From NCBI GenBank assembly GCA_951213105.1, contig OX578146.1:54831069-54895068 (forward strand): 64,000 nucleotides of DNA. Direction: 5' to 3'. Under the pieces are notes generated by a model. That model made no database searches. It was not told the origin of the DNA and was given only the letters and a program-made list of their open reading frames with translations. Made by a program: the position numbers and the translations under genes. Positions 1 through 11,037 of this stretch are shown here, piece by piece (the first letter of the stretch is position 1; every line of letters starts with the position of its first letter). The DNA comes from Amaurobius ferox. Its lineage: Eukaryota; Arthropoda; Arachnida; Araneae; Amaurobiidae.

Positions 1-32
1 TTAATAAATAATTATATATAACATACACATAG

Positions 33-76
33 TATATATATATATATATATTTTTTTTCCCTCTCTCTCTCTCTCC
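33..76. repeat. (TA)n, T-run and (CT)n simple repeats
   Basis: A (TA)n tract (33-51), a run of T and a (CT)n tract (59-75) sit directly downstream of the stop codon of the minus-strand RT frame that ends at 83. On the minus strand the element therefore ends in (GA)n, an A run and (TA)n with almost no 3' untranslated sequence visible before the window edge. Confidence 0.9.
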
Positions 77-82
77 TGTATG

Positions 83-1519
83 TTAGTCACTATAGTTGGG
101 AATGTTTTCTAGGATTTTATCGAGTGAAATTTGATACACTGAGTTGATAATTTTATTAACAAAATTGGGGGGATATGCATTATTAGTCGCTGTACTCAAT
201 AATTCCATAAAGTGCGCTAATTTATAATATTCATCACAAATTTTATTGATTCTAAGAGCCTGGTTTATTATAATATTTCTAAATACAGATATATGCAGAC
301 AAGAGTCAAAATGTTGAATTTTTGATGTATTAAATTTAAAATCCTGTCTTTTATCATACAAGTTTATAACCATATTACAATTTTGTAAATATAAATTTAA
401 ATCTAAAAAGTTTGCAACATTTGTGCCATTATTACTTGCATTTAATTGTAAATTTTTTGGATAAAAGTTTAATACTATAGGGATATTATTATTTGGGGAT
501 ACACATAAAATGTCATCTAAATATCTAAACATGTGCATATTATGCAAGCTTGGATTAATGTTTTTTTCATAGAAGAATAAATACAGATTAGCTAACAATG
601 ATGAGGCACACACCCCTTGTGGGATACCAACCTGTTGTTTAAAAATAGTACCACCATGTTGAATATAATTCTCATAAAGAGTGAAGTTAAGTAATTTTTT
701 AAAAAGAAAATTTGAATATTTTAGGTTGATATTATATTTTTCAAAAATTCCTAAAATAATTCTATACAGATCATCTATATTAATATTATTAAACAAATCT
801 TTGAAATCAAAGGCATAAATACTACGAACATTAGTAAGAGTTTTCAATTTCTTAACTACTTCAAAACTGTTTTTTACAATATGACAATTATTTGAGATTT
901 CATCTGACGAGGATACTTCATGTAATATCTTTAATAATAATTTTCCAGCATTAGTAATGTAAGAATTATGCCCACTGGTAATGGTTCGAAAAGCAACAGG
1001 GGATTTATGAAACTTGGATACTAAAACAATATATGGAATGTTATTACAACTATTTTTTAGATGGATTTGCTTATATTTGGCTGATATTCTATTGTATAAG
1101 ATTTTAAGGTTAGTTTTATGTAAATTATAGATATGATTATTAAGTAAGTGTGACTGAAGGGTATTTTTATAATAATATTTACATATAATTGAGTAGTTTC
1201 CACTTGCCTTATCGACATATGTAATGACAAAATCATTTTGTATTTCTTTAATATCATTTTTAATTGAATTAAGTTTATATGAATTATTAATTTTCTGATT
1301 ATATATATAATGATTTAAGTATTGCTCTATTAAGACTCTCCAAGGTTTAAAGGCTTCTACAGGGATTTGATATTTATAACTGATTTTATAGATAAATTTA
1401 TTTAAGTCAAGAAATAAACCTTTACATATTAATTTATGTTTAAATTTAGTAGGTATACGGTACTTAGTACCCAGTAACATCAGTGATCTTAGTGCATCAT
1501 AATTAATAATATTTAGATT
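83..1519 (-). CDS. Naiad/Penelope-like reverse transcriptase
   Basis: This 465-residue frame (478 counting the residues before its first ATG) encodes a complete RT of the Penelope/telomerase-related type. Visible motifs in order are KFHKSPVAFRTI (fingers), FDFKDLFNNI (motif A, first catalytic Asp), GIPQGVCASSLLANLYL (motif B), FRYLDDIL (motif C with both catalytic Asp), FYPKNLQL, NFLDLNL and YDKRQDFKF, followed by a thumb region and a stop at 83-85. All catalytic residues are present and no frameshift is seen, so this is the youngest-looking copy in the window. It makes cDNA from the element RNA at a nick made by the nuclease encoded upstream. Translation independent of the upstream frame is unlikely; a single polyprotein is expected. 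Confidence 0.85.
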   Translation of the reverse strand, partial: NLNIINYDALRSLMLLGTKYRIPTKFKHKLICKGLFLDLNKFIYKISYKYQIPVEAFKPWRVLIEQYLNHYIYNQKINNSYKLNSIKNDIKEIQNDFVITYVDKASGNYSIICKYYYKNTLQSHLLNNHIYNLHKTNLKILYNRISAKYKQIHLKNSCNNIPYIVLVSKFHKSPVAFRTITSGHNSYITNAGKLLLKILHEVSSSDEISNNCHIVKNSFEVVKKLKTLTNVRSIYAFDFKDLFNNINIDDLYRIILGIFEKYNINLKYSNFLFKKLLNFTLYENYIQHGGTIFKQQVGIPQGVCASSLLANLYLFFYEKNINPSLHNMHMFRYLDDILCVSPNNNIPIVLNFYPKNLQLNASNNGTNVANFLDLNLYLQNCNMVINLYDKRQDFKFNTSKIQHFDSCLHISVFRNIIINQALRINKICDEYYKLAHFMELLSTATNNAYPPNFVNKIINSVYQISLDKILENIPNYSD

Positions 1520-1522
1520 TCA
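1520..1522 (-). other. In-frame TGA between linker and RT (nonsense or selenocysteine codon)
   Basis: Codons read CAT GTT ATA ACA TGA AAT CTA AAT ATT ATT, that is HVIT-TGA-NLNII, followed by 13 sense codons in the same frame up to the methionine at 1480. This is the only stop between 2606 and 83. It could be a GGA to TGA mutation. Alternatively it could be recoded, because some spider Naiads are reported to encode selenocysteine. Only about 80 bases follow the RT stop before the window edge, and they are simple repeats, so no SECIS hairpin is visible here. Confidence 0.6.
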
Positions 1523-2605
1523 TGTTATAACATGCCCATGGTGTTTATCTACGAAGTCTTTGTATTTTTCTAAATGACAGTGGCAATATGACTCTTTATC
1601 CAATTCATAGTTTTGATTAATATCTACTGATTTGGCAATTTGATTATAGTTGAAAATATAACGTCCTAGCGGTTTATCATATTTATATGCAATTTTAGGA
1701 TTTACATGTTTGACTGGAAAGTAATTGGAAACCGACTTTAAAAAATTATTTATCTTCAGATTATTTAATACAGAATTAGTAAAATTCAAGGTACAATATT
1801 CATTTATTTTAGTATTTTGGTTTGATTCGTCATTAAAGTTTAAGTCTGTGACATATAAATAACTATTAAGATTTTTACTTCTGGTAATGAGCAAATCATA
1901 GAATAAATGTTTAAAATGAACGTTATCAAATGCAGAACTTAGAAAAAGGTTATATACCATATTTAATTGCTGTTTTTTAATTGCGAAAATCCAGTTTTTA
2001 CATTGTTTCCAATCAAAAGTAATTTTAAAATTTGCATGTTGCTGAAGGATGGCATTTTTTAGTTCAGATAATGATGGCAATTTTTTATTATATTTACTTG
2101 CTCTTTTAGTTCTTTTTGATTTACTTTTATAATTGTTGAAGGAATTATAAATATTATGGTCTTCATTAGGAGAATTAAAGGACTTTTTAACTATATTATG
2201 ATAGTTAAATATTTGATTGAGTCCATATGGAAAAATGGTTTTGAGAGCACAAATGAATTCATTTTCAAGAAACAATCTGTCATAGTAATTTTTTTGAATA
2301 CACAGAATACTAATTTCAATGTTGTCGAACCCATGTTTAGAAAAATGTTCGTATTCAAATTTTGATTCATTAAAGGTAGTTGCATTATTTGAAAATTTTT
2401 TTATGTGATTCCTGTGTACGTTAATTCGGAGATGCAGAGGGTTGCTGGTTTGACCTATATATGACATATTACATTTTTTACATTCAATTTGGTAGATACA
2501 ATTATATGTTTTACAGAAGACAAGATTATTGTTACAATTGATCTGATTACTATTAGCAAACGGACAAGTTTTACATCTATTAGAATTACAAGATTTAAAT
2601 TTAAG

Positions 2606-2606
<1 letters not shown>
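1520..2606 (-). CDS. Naiad-type GIY-YIG endonuclease and CxC linker, open at the 5' end
   Basis: The frame runs from the edge of the (TA)n tract to a TGA at 1522-1520. Its first methionine (2467) lies inside the nuclease domain, so it is not the true start. Upstream of it the frame continues through RCKTCPF and then C.IYQIECKKCNMSYIGQT, which combines the paired cysteines with the GIY-YIG core (IY...YIG). Next come an arginine and histidines (LHLRINVHRNH), a further histidine pair (EHFSKHGF) and the expected acidic residue (FLENEF), then GLN. This agrees with the CCHH-type nuclease of Penelope elements, which nicks the target DNA. The last part carries YCHCHLEKYKDFVDKHHGHVIT, the CxC-type linker that joins the nuclease to the RT in Naiads. 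The frame continues without shift into the RT if the TGA is read through. Confidence 0.8.

Positions 2607-2650
<44 letters not shown>
2607..2650. repeat. (TA)n microsatellite, 44 bp
   Basis: A pure TA tract lies between the endonuclease frame and the pseudo-LTR block and brings an in-frame TAA at the edge of the coding sequence. Confidence 0.95.
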
Positions 2651-2653
<3 letters not shown>

Positions 2654-2945
2654 AAATATACGGGATGAAAAGAGAAGCGAGAACGGGAGTGACCATATGA
2701 TTTGCATATAATGGTAGGGGTGGATTGCGACACCCCTTTCCCGCTTAAAGCTGTTTTTACGACCCGGGCAACGCTCACGGCACCAATGTAACTCAATGGT
2801 CAATCTCCCACACGTACACAGATAGAAGCACCCGATCGGACACAGAAGCAAAGATGGAACCAAGAAAGGAAGTGATACATTCAACAAACCAATATGAAGA
2901 CTCGACTTTTATAAGGGAAAGTCGCACATACGCAAGAAAATTAAG
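2651..2945 (-). repeat. Pseudo-LTR-like block, left copy
   Basis: About 295 bp that recur in inverted orientation at 3796-4092 with roughly 90% or better identity by eye. It holds a perfect 7-bp stem-loop at 2716-2737 (AGGGGTG, loop GATTGCGA, CACCCCT) related to hairpins at 4373-4395 and 4729-4748. In minus orientation it precedes the nuclease-RT frame. In plus orientation its partner follows the RT fragment at 2986-3720, as expected for pseudo-LTRs of Penelope-like elements. Confidence 0.7.
2716..2737. other. Stem-loop A of the pseudo-LTR
   Basis: AGGGGTG pairs perfectly with CACCCCT across the loop GATTGCGA. The inverted copy lies at 3998-4019. Confidence 0.6.
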
Positions 2946-2983
2946 GGGCATGGCTCCATATTATTAAGGGGCATAGCTCCATA
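2941..2983. repeat. 20-bp direct duplication at the element junction
   Basis: TTAAGGGGCATGGCTCCATA at 2941 is repeated with one change at 2964. It marks the junction between the minus-strand element and the plus-strand RT fragment and may be a remnant of the insertion process. Confidence 0.6.
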
Positions 2984-2985
2984 AT

Positions 2986-3720
2986 GTTAAACAACGGACA
3001 GGAATTGATAGACCGGATAAAATTCTGCAACAAAGATCTGCGCTTTAGAAACTACGACTTCCGGGATTTGTTTAATATCATCGATTTAACAAACCTACAA
3101 TTGATCTTGAATGAGGAATACAATTTAAAACCATATATAACTTTTAGAAGATATTTGGATTTGGTCGAGTTAGTTTTGAAAGAAAACATACTCCATGAAA
3201 GTACGCATTTCTACAAACAAGTCAAGGGCATACCCATGGGTGGAGCGTGTTCGTCAATATTGGCAGATATTTATCTATCCAAATATGAAAGCGGAACCCA
3301 TATACTATCGGAAATACCTTATTTCCGTTATGTTGGTGATGTGATAATAGGGGGTTATGAAAACATCCCAAACTTAGATTTTGCATTCTATCCAAAAGAA
3401 TTGGACTTAATTGAAAATCCAATCAATGAAGATGGATCGACAGACTTTTTGGATTTATCAATAAGAAAACATATGGAATTTATACAACCATACACGGTAA
3501 GAGAAATTCATACAATATCAAAATAAATAATATTATAGATTGGAATTAAAATCTTACTAAAAATATTTTCAAAAATCTTGTCATCGGATACTTCAGAAGA
3601 AACAGGAACAACAATAATTTTTAAAAAGACTGCATTTATGAATGTAATAAAATAATAAATAAAGCATTAATAAGAAATTATCCTAGATATTTTTTAAAAC
3701 ATTATTACTATTCCTTTTTC
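2986..3720 (+). pseudogene. 5'-truncated Naiad-like RT fragment with a dead active site
   Basis: The open part (to 3526) has YDFRDLFNII (motif A), GIPMGGACSSILADIYL (motif B), FRYVGDVIIG in place of FRYVDD (motif C), FYPKELDLI and DFLDLSI. The first Asp of the YVDD box is Gly (GGT for GAT), so this RT could not polymerise. After the stop, homology to the thumb continues in shifted frames (IIDWN, KALIRNYPRYFLKHYYYSFFK) to about 3720. The nuclease half is missing. It lies head to head with the element at 77-2945. Confidence 0.75.
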
Positions 3721-3795
3721 AAAGAAAGAAATTGTATTTCGTTTGAATATGAATGAGCAATCTTAATCATATCTACGATCCTATCATCTTGAAAT

Positions 3796-4092
3796 CTTCT
3801 TGCGCATGTGCGACTTTCCCTTATAAAAGCCGAGTCTTCATGTTGGTTTGTTGGATGTATCTCTTCCTTTCTTGGTTCCATCTTTGCTTCTGTGTCCGAT
3901 CGGGTGCTTCTATCTGTGGGCATGTGGCATATTGACCATTGAGTTACATTGGTGCCGTGAGCGTTGCCCTGGTCGTAAAAGTAGCTTTAAGCGGGAAAGG
4001 GGTGTCGCAATCCACCCCTACCGTTATATGCAAATCATATGGTCACTCCCGTTCTCACTTCTCTTTTCATCCTGTATATACCCTTATATTCC
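3796..4092 (+). repeat. Pseudo-LTR-like block, right (inverted) copy
   Basis: The reverse complement of 2651-2945 with scattered substitutions. It lies 3' of the RT fragment in the sense orientation. Stem-loop A is preserved at 3998-4019. About 90 bp of unassigned sequence (4093-4183) follows before the next microsatellite. Confidence 0.7.
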
Positions 4093-4179
4093 ACTCTGGA
4101 TGCAGAGCTGCTAAGCGCCACATCCTCGGTAAAGCTTCTAATTTCTCCTTTACTTTTTAGGGTGTTCCTTTAAAGATAT

Positions 4180-4295
<116 letters not shown>

Positions 4296-4319
4296 TAAAA
4301 TCAGATATAAGTATGATAC

Positions 4320-4460
4320 ACATGGAATAAAAAATGGATGGGAAGGCTAACGGGCAATATGTTAAAAAAGCCTAAGGGGAGATTGTGACCCCTTAAATCC
4401 CCGGTTACAGCATGCTGCTAGGCCGCGGCACACTCCCGGTATGGCAAAAATTCCCGTAGC
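4320..4460 (+). repeat. Second pseudo-LTR-like block with stem-loop B
   Basis: It contains TAAGGGG, loop AGATTGTGA, CCCCTTA at 4373-4395, then the palindrome CAGCATGCTG (4408-4417) and GCCGCGGC (4422-4429). The order and spacing match the blocks at 2651 and 4680, although the sequence outside the loop is mostly different. No RT remnant is attached; the next 88 bases up to the TA tract are unassigned. Confidence 0.5.
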
Positions 4461-4542
4461 ACTTCTTCAATGTATGTACTTCGAAAGAATAGACCATTTA
4501 TATGAATTTTTAATCTCGAACATTTAATGTTTTATCATTCTT

Positions 4543-4665
<123 letters not shown>

Positions 4666-4679
4666 TATAAAAAGAATTT

Positions 4680-4920
4680 TAGAATTGAAAAAAGAAGGAA
4701 GGCTTAGCGAGAAGCATACTTAATGGCGGTAAGGGGTTGTGACCTTACACCCTAGTTGTCAACAAGCTTGTCATAAATGCCGCGGCATTGCACTCCTGGA
4801 CGCCAACCCTGGCTGAAGCCAACCCCCGGGGTGACAATAACAATTATCACAAGACCGTTAAAAAAGAAAAGTCCAATGTCAATATGAAGACCATCACTGG
4901 ATGAGCAACTAGTCCTTTAG
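4680..4920 (+). repeat. Third pseudo-LTR-like block with stem-loop C
   Basis: It contains GTAAGG, loop GGTTGTGA, CCTTAC at 4729-4748, then the palindromes ACAAGCTTGT (4762-4771) and TGCCGCGGCA (4778-4787). The stem differs from A and B but pairs perfectly, and the loop keeps TTGYGA. It lies next to the 3' end of the minus-strand RT fragment at 4949-5532. Confidence 0.5.
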
Positions 4921-4948
4921 ACCACAATGACCTGTATATAACTTCGTG

Positions 4949-5529
4949 TTATCGTTCTGCGGTCCTGTTATTCATAGTATGCGAACCTTCATCTGCTAAA
5001 TGATATAAAATAGATTTTAACTTTGAACAATAAGCATTATTGTTACTGTATAAATTATCAATATAATGTAGCATAAAAGGAATGGGGTATTGCTGTAGAT
5101 ATGCTTGCTGTAGAAATGTCCGATCAAAATCAATACGGATGTCTTCATTGTAGATAATTCTCTGAATTCTAGCCAATCCCCCCAAGAATACATTCCTACA
5201 TATATTCAAGTGAAGATTGGAATTCCAATTGATCAGACCGTTTATAGGTATATTAAAACTTTTTCTTTTATCATAGATAGTAAAACTTACAGGTATTTTA
5301 CTGAAATCTATACTTAAATCTAAAAATTCCACTACATTTTTAAGTGCAGCAGGATTTTCTTCCAAAATTTAGCTTGGTGGGTAGAAATCAAAATTCATAC
5401 TATAATCTTCATTTTCATATCCGACTATCAAATCATCCACATAACGTAGGTATATGATTTCATTATTAAGATGTGATTGGCTTTCATAAAAATTGAGGTA
5501 CAGATCTGCAAGTATAGTAGAACACACCC

Positions 5530-5532
<3 letters not shown>
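4949..5532 (-). pseudogene. Naiad-like RT fragment with intact YVDD and one stop
   Basis: Read from 5532 on the minus strand the frame gives GVCSTILADLYLNFYE (motif B end), LRYVDDLIVGYENED (motif C intact), FDFYPPS, a TAA, and then EENPAALKNVVEFLDLSID, YDKRKSFNIP and a thumb ending near 4949. The 5' part is cut by the (TA)n tract at 5533, within motif B. It is a different subfamily from the copies at 83 and 2986. Confidence 0.75.

Positions 5533-5573
<41 letters not shown>
5533..5573. repeat. (TA)n microsatellite, about 41 bp
   Basis: A TA tract that abruptly truncates the RT fragment on its left. Confidence 0.95.
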
Positions 5574-5576
<3 letters not shown>

Positions 5577-6424
5577 TAAGACAAAGGATGAAAAAATTAA
5601 AAAATTATTCAACTAATCACAATAATGGAATGGGGATGAAGGGATTATTAGTATACATAAATCACAATTAAATTGGTATATATAAATAAATATAAATATA
5701 TCAAATGAAAAAGTAAACACGGTAAAAATGAGACAATGCAATAATAATTAGCTCAAGATTAAAGATCAATACATGGAGAACAACCAGTGAAAACTACATA
5801 AAAATTGGCGGTTAGTTCGAAATTGCATTTTCGTCAGGACAGCCATACAATTCGAATTAAAACCAATGGAATAGCTAGTTTCTGACAATGGCGATAGTAT
5901 TTGACTATGGACACCATTGGAACTGTCTACTGGGTAGTGGAAGGAGAAATAATAAATACTAAATGAATTAAAAACCAGAAATACAAAAAAAAAATACAAA
6001 CCCACAGGCACAGTCACCATGTGTGAATTGAAACAGGCGAACATATAACAGAGCACTCTATATCTCTTCGCTAAAGCGAGTGGACACCGGAATGAATATA
6101 CTATTGAAAGTATACGAAAAATATATTTGAATGAAGACCTTCAAAAATAGTAATCAGTATAGGACTCTGGACAAGTGGACAGTAGTCTTTCAAAATTAGT
6201 AAACAGTATCAGACTGTCCTTCTGGAAAGCTAAATGATAAGAATGGGTGAAACTCACAAAAAGGAGTTATCCAATCAAGGATAAATAATGCAATTGTAAA
6301 ATTACTGCGTGGTGTACTTGAAATTATTAATAATATTATTTACAAATACTTCCGGATGGTGGTAATTTTGACATATACACAGATTATTGATGTGGAGATA
6401 GTGAAACTGTGGATCAGAAAGTCG
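5574..6424. other. Unassigned sequence between RT fragments
   Basis: No reading frame I recognise. A diverged direct duplication of about 40 bp (near 6140 and 6187, sharing TTCAAAAnTAGTAA.CAGTAT) is present. The stretch could be untranslated sequence of the neighbouring Penelope-like element. Confidence 0.4.
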
Positions 6425-6905
6425 ATGCATTCAAAATAGCTGATTTAAAATGATATTTCTAAACAATTGAATAGAATTACAAGGTCGATATGATAGCAGA
6501 TTAATGATAGTCAAATTATAAGTATATCTTTTATCATATAGATTGGTAACAGTATGATTATGGAGGGTATCTAAATTTAGGTCTAAATAATTTACAGATT
6601 GACTAACACTAGGCTCATTAGGGATTAATTCTAGGTTAGAGGGTAAAAATCAATATTAATTGGATAGGAATCATCAATGATAATACAAATAAAGTCGTCA
6701 ACATATCGATATATAATATATGAATTAGAGAAAAAGTGACATTCATAATAATAAAGATAAAAGTTAGCAAGAGTACTATTGCTATAGCTTGAGGTACACT
6801 ACCTTTGAGGTACACCAGATGTTTGTAAATATATGTTTTCTCCTTGGATAATATAATTGTTGTATAACACAGACTGCAATAGCATAGGAAAGTTTTTGAC
6901 ATTAA
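6425..6905 (-). pseudogene. Fourth Naiad-like RT fragment, frameshifted
   Basis: Minus-strand homology begins at the edge of the TA tract: YSFNVKNFPMLLQSVLYNNY, then LQTSGVPQ. The segment TGTACCTCAA is duplicated here and shifts the frame. It resumes as SNSTLANFYLYYYE, YRYVDDFICIIIDD (motif C intact), IDFYPL, a second shift, then NYLDLNL and LYDKRYTYNLT. It ends in LFRNIILNQ near 6425. It is a dead copy of a further subfamily. Confidence 0.7.
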
Positions 6906-6906
6906 A

Positions 6907-6944
6907 TGAATATTTATATATATATATATGTATATATATATTTA
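6907..6944. repeat. Interrupted (TA)n tract
   Basis: A TA-rich tract joins the RT fragment to the left end of a Tc1-like transposon, which would use a TA target. Confidence 0.85.
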
Positions 6945-8689
<1,745 letters not shown>

Positions 8690-8690
8690 G

Positions 8691-9468
8691 CGGAGACGTA
8701 TACAAGCATACATTGCCCCTTTGATGACAATGCATGCTTGTATACGTCTAGGTAAGGAGTGATAAAGTTTCCTACTGTCATCCTGCGATACATTCTGCCA
8801 GGCATTAATCAATTGTTGCTCCACATCTGATACATTTCGAGGTACCCAAATCTAGCGAGTCAGGTCTAGCATGTCCCATACATGCTCGATTGGCGAAAGA
8901 TCTGCTGACCTTGCTGGGCAAGGGAAAATATCAACAGTACAGAGAGAGTCACAGATATACGAGCCGTATGTGGCGTGCCATTTACGTGTTGGAAATGGCC
9001 CCAGAATGACGTGCCATGAAGGGTAACGCAAACGGCCGCAGGATTTTTAGAACAGGGATAATGGCAGTATGCCTGTGTGAAACAAAGGCTGATTGGGACC
9101 GCTGGCCATAGCGCCTCCACACGTGTACCCGATGGTCATCTGCTGAAGGACTGAAGCGTGATTCATCGCTGAACACTATACGATGCCAGTCTACTGGAAG
9201 CCATGTTGCTCGGTTACGACACCACTCCAAACGACTTTGTCGATGTTGTGCGTTTATGGTCAGACGTCTTACAGGCCGCCGTGAGCGTAACCCCACTTCA
9301 GCCAAGCGCCATGGGAAGGTAGAAGGTACCCGTATGGTATGGAAGAGGCTGTTGCACGTTAGATGGCAGACAAAGATGACGTTGGGCCATATCGGGCATG
9401 TCGTACAATCATGCAATCTTGCCTAGCATTCGCGCACCTTGGCCTTCCAAAACCTTCATCCCGCCGAC

Positions 9469-9469
<1 letters not shown>
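8691..9469 (-). pseudogene. Second Tc1-type transposase fragment
   Basis: Minus-strand frames show RRLTINAQHRQSRLEWCR, IVFSDESRFSPSADDHRVHV and YGQRSQSAF, then after a shift VLLIFSLAQQGQQIF and [12 protein letters not shown]. This is the catalytic half of a Tc1 transposase from a family different from 6945-8494. Both ends are cut by TA tracts. The left end carries a 22-bp-arm hairpin at 8694-8749. Confidence 0.7.
8694..8749. other. 22-bp inverted repeat
   Basis: Arms at 8694-8715 and 8728-8749 pair with one mismatch around a 12-nt loop. They lie at the truncated end of the Tc1 fragment, directly against the TA tract. Confidence 0.7.

Positions 9470-9516
<47 letters not shown>
9470..9516. repeat. 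(TA)n microsatellite, about 47 bp
   Basis: The last long TA tract of the window; none of comparable length occurs in the remaining 54 kb. Confidence 0.95.
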
Positions 9517-9519
<3 letters not shown>

Positions 9520-9880
9520 GAAATAATTTCGAATTTCTATCTTAGAAAATCTCGCCTAAACAGGGAAGATGACGAAATGAGATTACGGGAATGCAATGTA
9601 AATATTGACAGAGCAGAAATAGTTATTGATCCGAAATGTAGAATGTTTTAAAGCATGCAGAAATTGGATTTTGTTTTGCATCCTATTTTTATTTTCCCTA
9701 CAATATATGGTAATGTAGAGCGAAAGTATTGGAATAGTATCGAAAATCAGAAATCGACGGTATTTCTATTACACACTTTCGATCGACATATTTACATTAC
9801 ATACTTCCGATCGACATATTTCCTGTACAGTTTCCGTAGTCACGAAACGCTCTGTAGGAAACGAAAAACCTGTTTTTAAA

Positions 9881-10038
9881 GTGACGTATGGTATATGTAT
9901 GACTCTGTGTGCATGTCTGTGCAATGTATGTATCCACTCTTACTATACCCATTTTTACTGTGACGTCTGTGTATGTCTCTGTCTGTCTGTATGTCTGTGC
10001 AATGCATGTATGCACTCTTACTGAAAACTATTCGACGA
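9881..10038. repeat. 79-bp tandem pair with GTCT repeats
   Basis: GTGACGT at 9881 and again at 9960 starts two similar units, each with CTGTCTGT-type repeats and TGTCTGTGCAATG.ATGTAT. The sequence resembles the 3' microsatellite zone of family A in reverse orientation. Confidence 0.55.
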
Positions 10039-11006
10039 AATACCACAAAATTTGGTAGGTAAGCCTCTAGCAGGTTACATTGGCGTTGAGTAGATTTTGA
10101 TATGATTCAAAGGAAGAAACCTGCCTCTTCGCAAAATTACCCTCAAAAATCACCAAAATATCAATTAAATACAATTAAATATGCTTAAATGTATTGCTTG
10201 AAATATTGCTTGAAATATTGCTTAAAGGTATTCCGATCGTTTTATACGTAATGTTTTACTAAGAACATAATAAGATCAGCCTCACAACTCTAAGATTAAT
10301 CGTTCTTAAAATATTTTAGTTTTTGGCACTTTTGCAACACCTTTATTTGAAATTATTGCTAGTTGTTAAATAAAGACGAACACTGAATCAAAGTAGCAAA
10401 TTCGAAGGGTAACTTTAAATAATTATCTGTGTAATTTTGTGTAATTAAACGCATTGCATTACATTATGCAAGAAAGAAAAAAAATGAGTTTGAATCTGTA
10501 GTGAAAGTCATATATTGGTCAGATCAGCTAATTTATATTAAAATACTTTTGCTATTTTACCAAATTTCAATATATCTGTTTAACCTAGCCTGAAAAAAAT
10601 CATTTTTGAAGTAGTTAATCTCACGGCCATCAACAATCTTTTCAGGGTTTAATTCGCTTCAGCTGGTTTAATTTTCAGCAACAACAAAAGGACAACTAGA
10701 TCGTGAAAATGTTTGAATGCGTGTATTTTTTCACATAAAAATCTTCAGTAGATGAGATGCATTTACAATTATTCAATTTTCACAGTTACCTAATTTTAGT
10801 ACTTAAAATAAAAAGCTACTGTAAAATAATTAGCATTTAAAATAAGAAATTTCATTTCTAAATTGATATGACTTTGTTATACTTTCTATTTTTTTATTTT
10901 ACTTCATCAATTTATTTCATAATAATTGATAAATAATGTTTAAGAAATATAAATACTATTTATTAACAATTTGAAATAACTATTCGTAGTATTCGAATAT
11001 ATGAGG

Positions 11007-11037
11007 AATTCGAATATTCGAGATGAATATTCGAATT
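11007..11037. other. 13-bp perfect inverted repeat (AATTCGAATATTC)
   Basis: Arms at 11007-11019 and 11025-11037 with a 5-nt loop, followed at about 11059 by GCATCTCTA. TTCGAATA-rich palindromes next to such an end are reminiscent of hAT-type termini, but the partner end was not found. Confidence 0.5.

Larger units (their letters stand above)
77..2945 (-). mobile_element. Naiad-like Penelope element (N-terminal GIY-YIG) with 5' pseudo-LTR
   Basis: On the minus strand the order is: a pseudo-LTR-like block (2945-2651), a (TA)n tract (2650-2607), a GIY-YIG endonuclease frame, a CHC linker and a reverse transcriptase ending at 83. Nuclease before RT is the permuted order that defines Naiad/Chlamys Penelope-like elements; canonical Penelope elements have the nuclease after the RT. 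The (TA)n tract cuts the frame just upstream of its first zinc-binding cysteines, so the extreme N-terminus is lost or displaced. The same pseudo-LTR block occurs inverted at 3796-4092 next to a second RT fragment. Confidence 0.8.

Noticed and set aside
1..82. SECIS element for the TGA codon
   Set aside because: The visible 3' sequence is only (GA)n, A-run and (TA)n; no AUGA/GA quartet-type hairpin can be placed. Sequence beyond the window edge is unknown.
2606..2887. Reading frames containing (YI)n near 2606-2887, 5477-5671, 8370-8824 and 9363-9545
   Set aside because: They are translations of TA microsatellites and have no domain outside the repeat.
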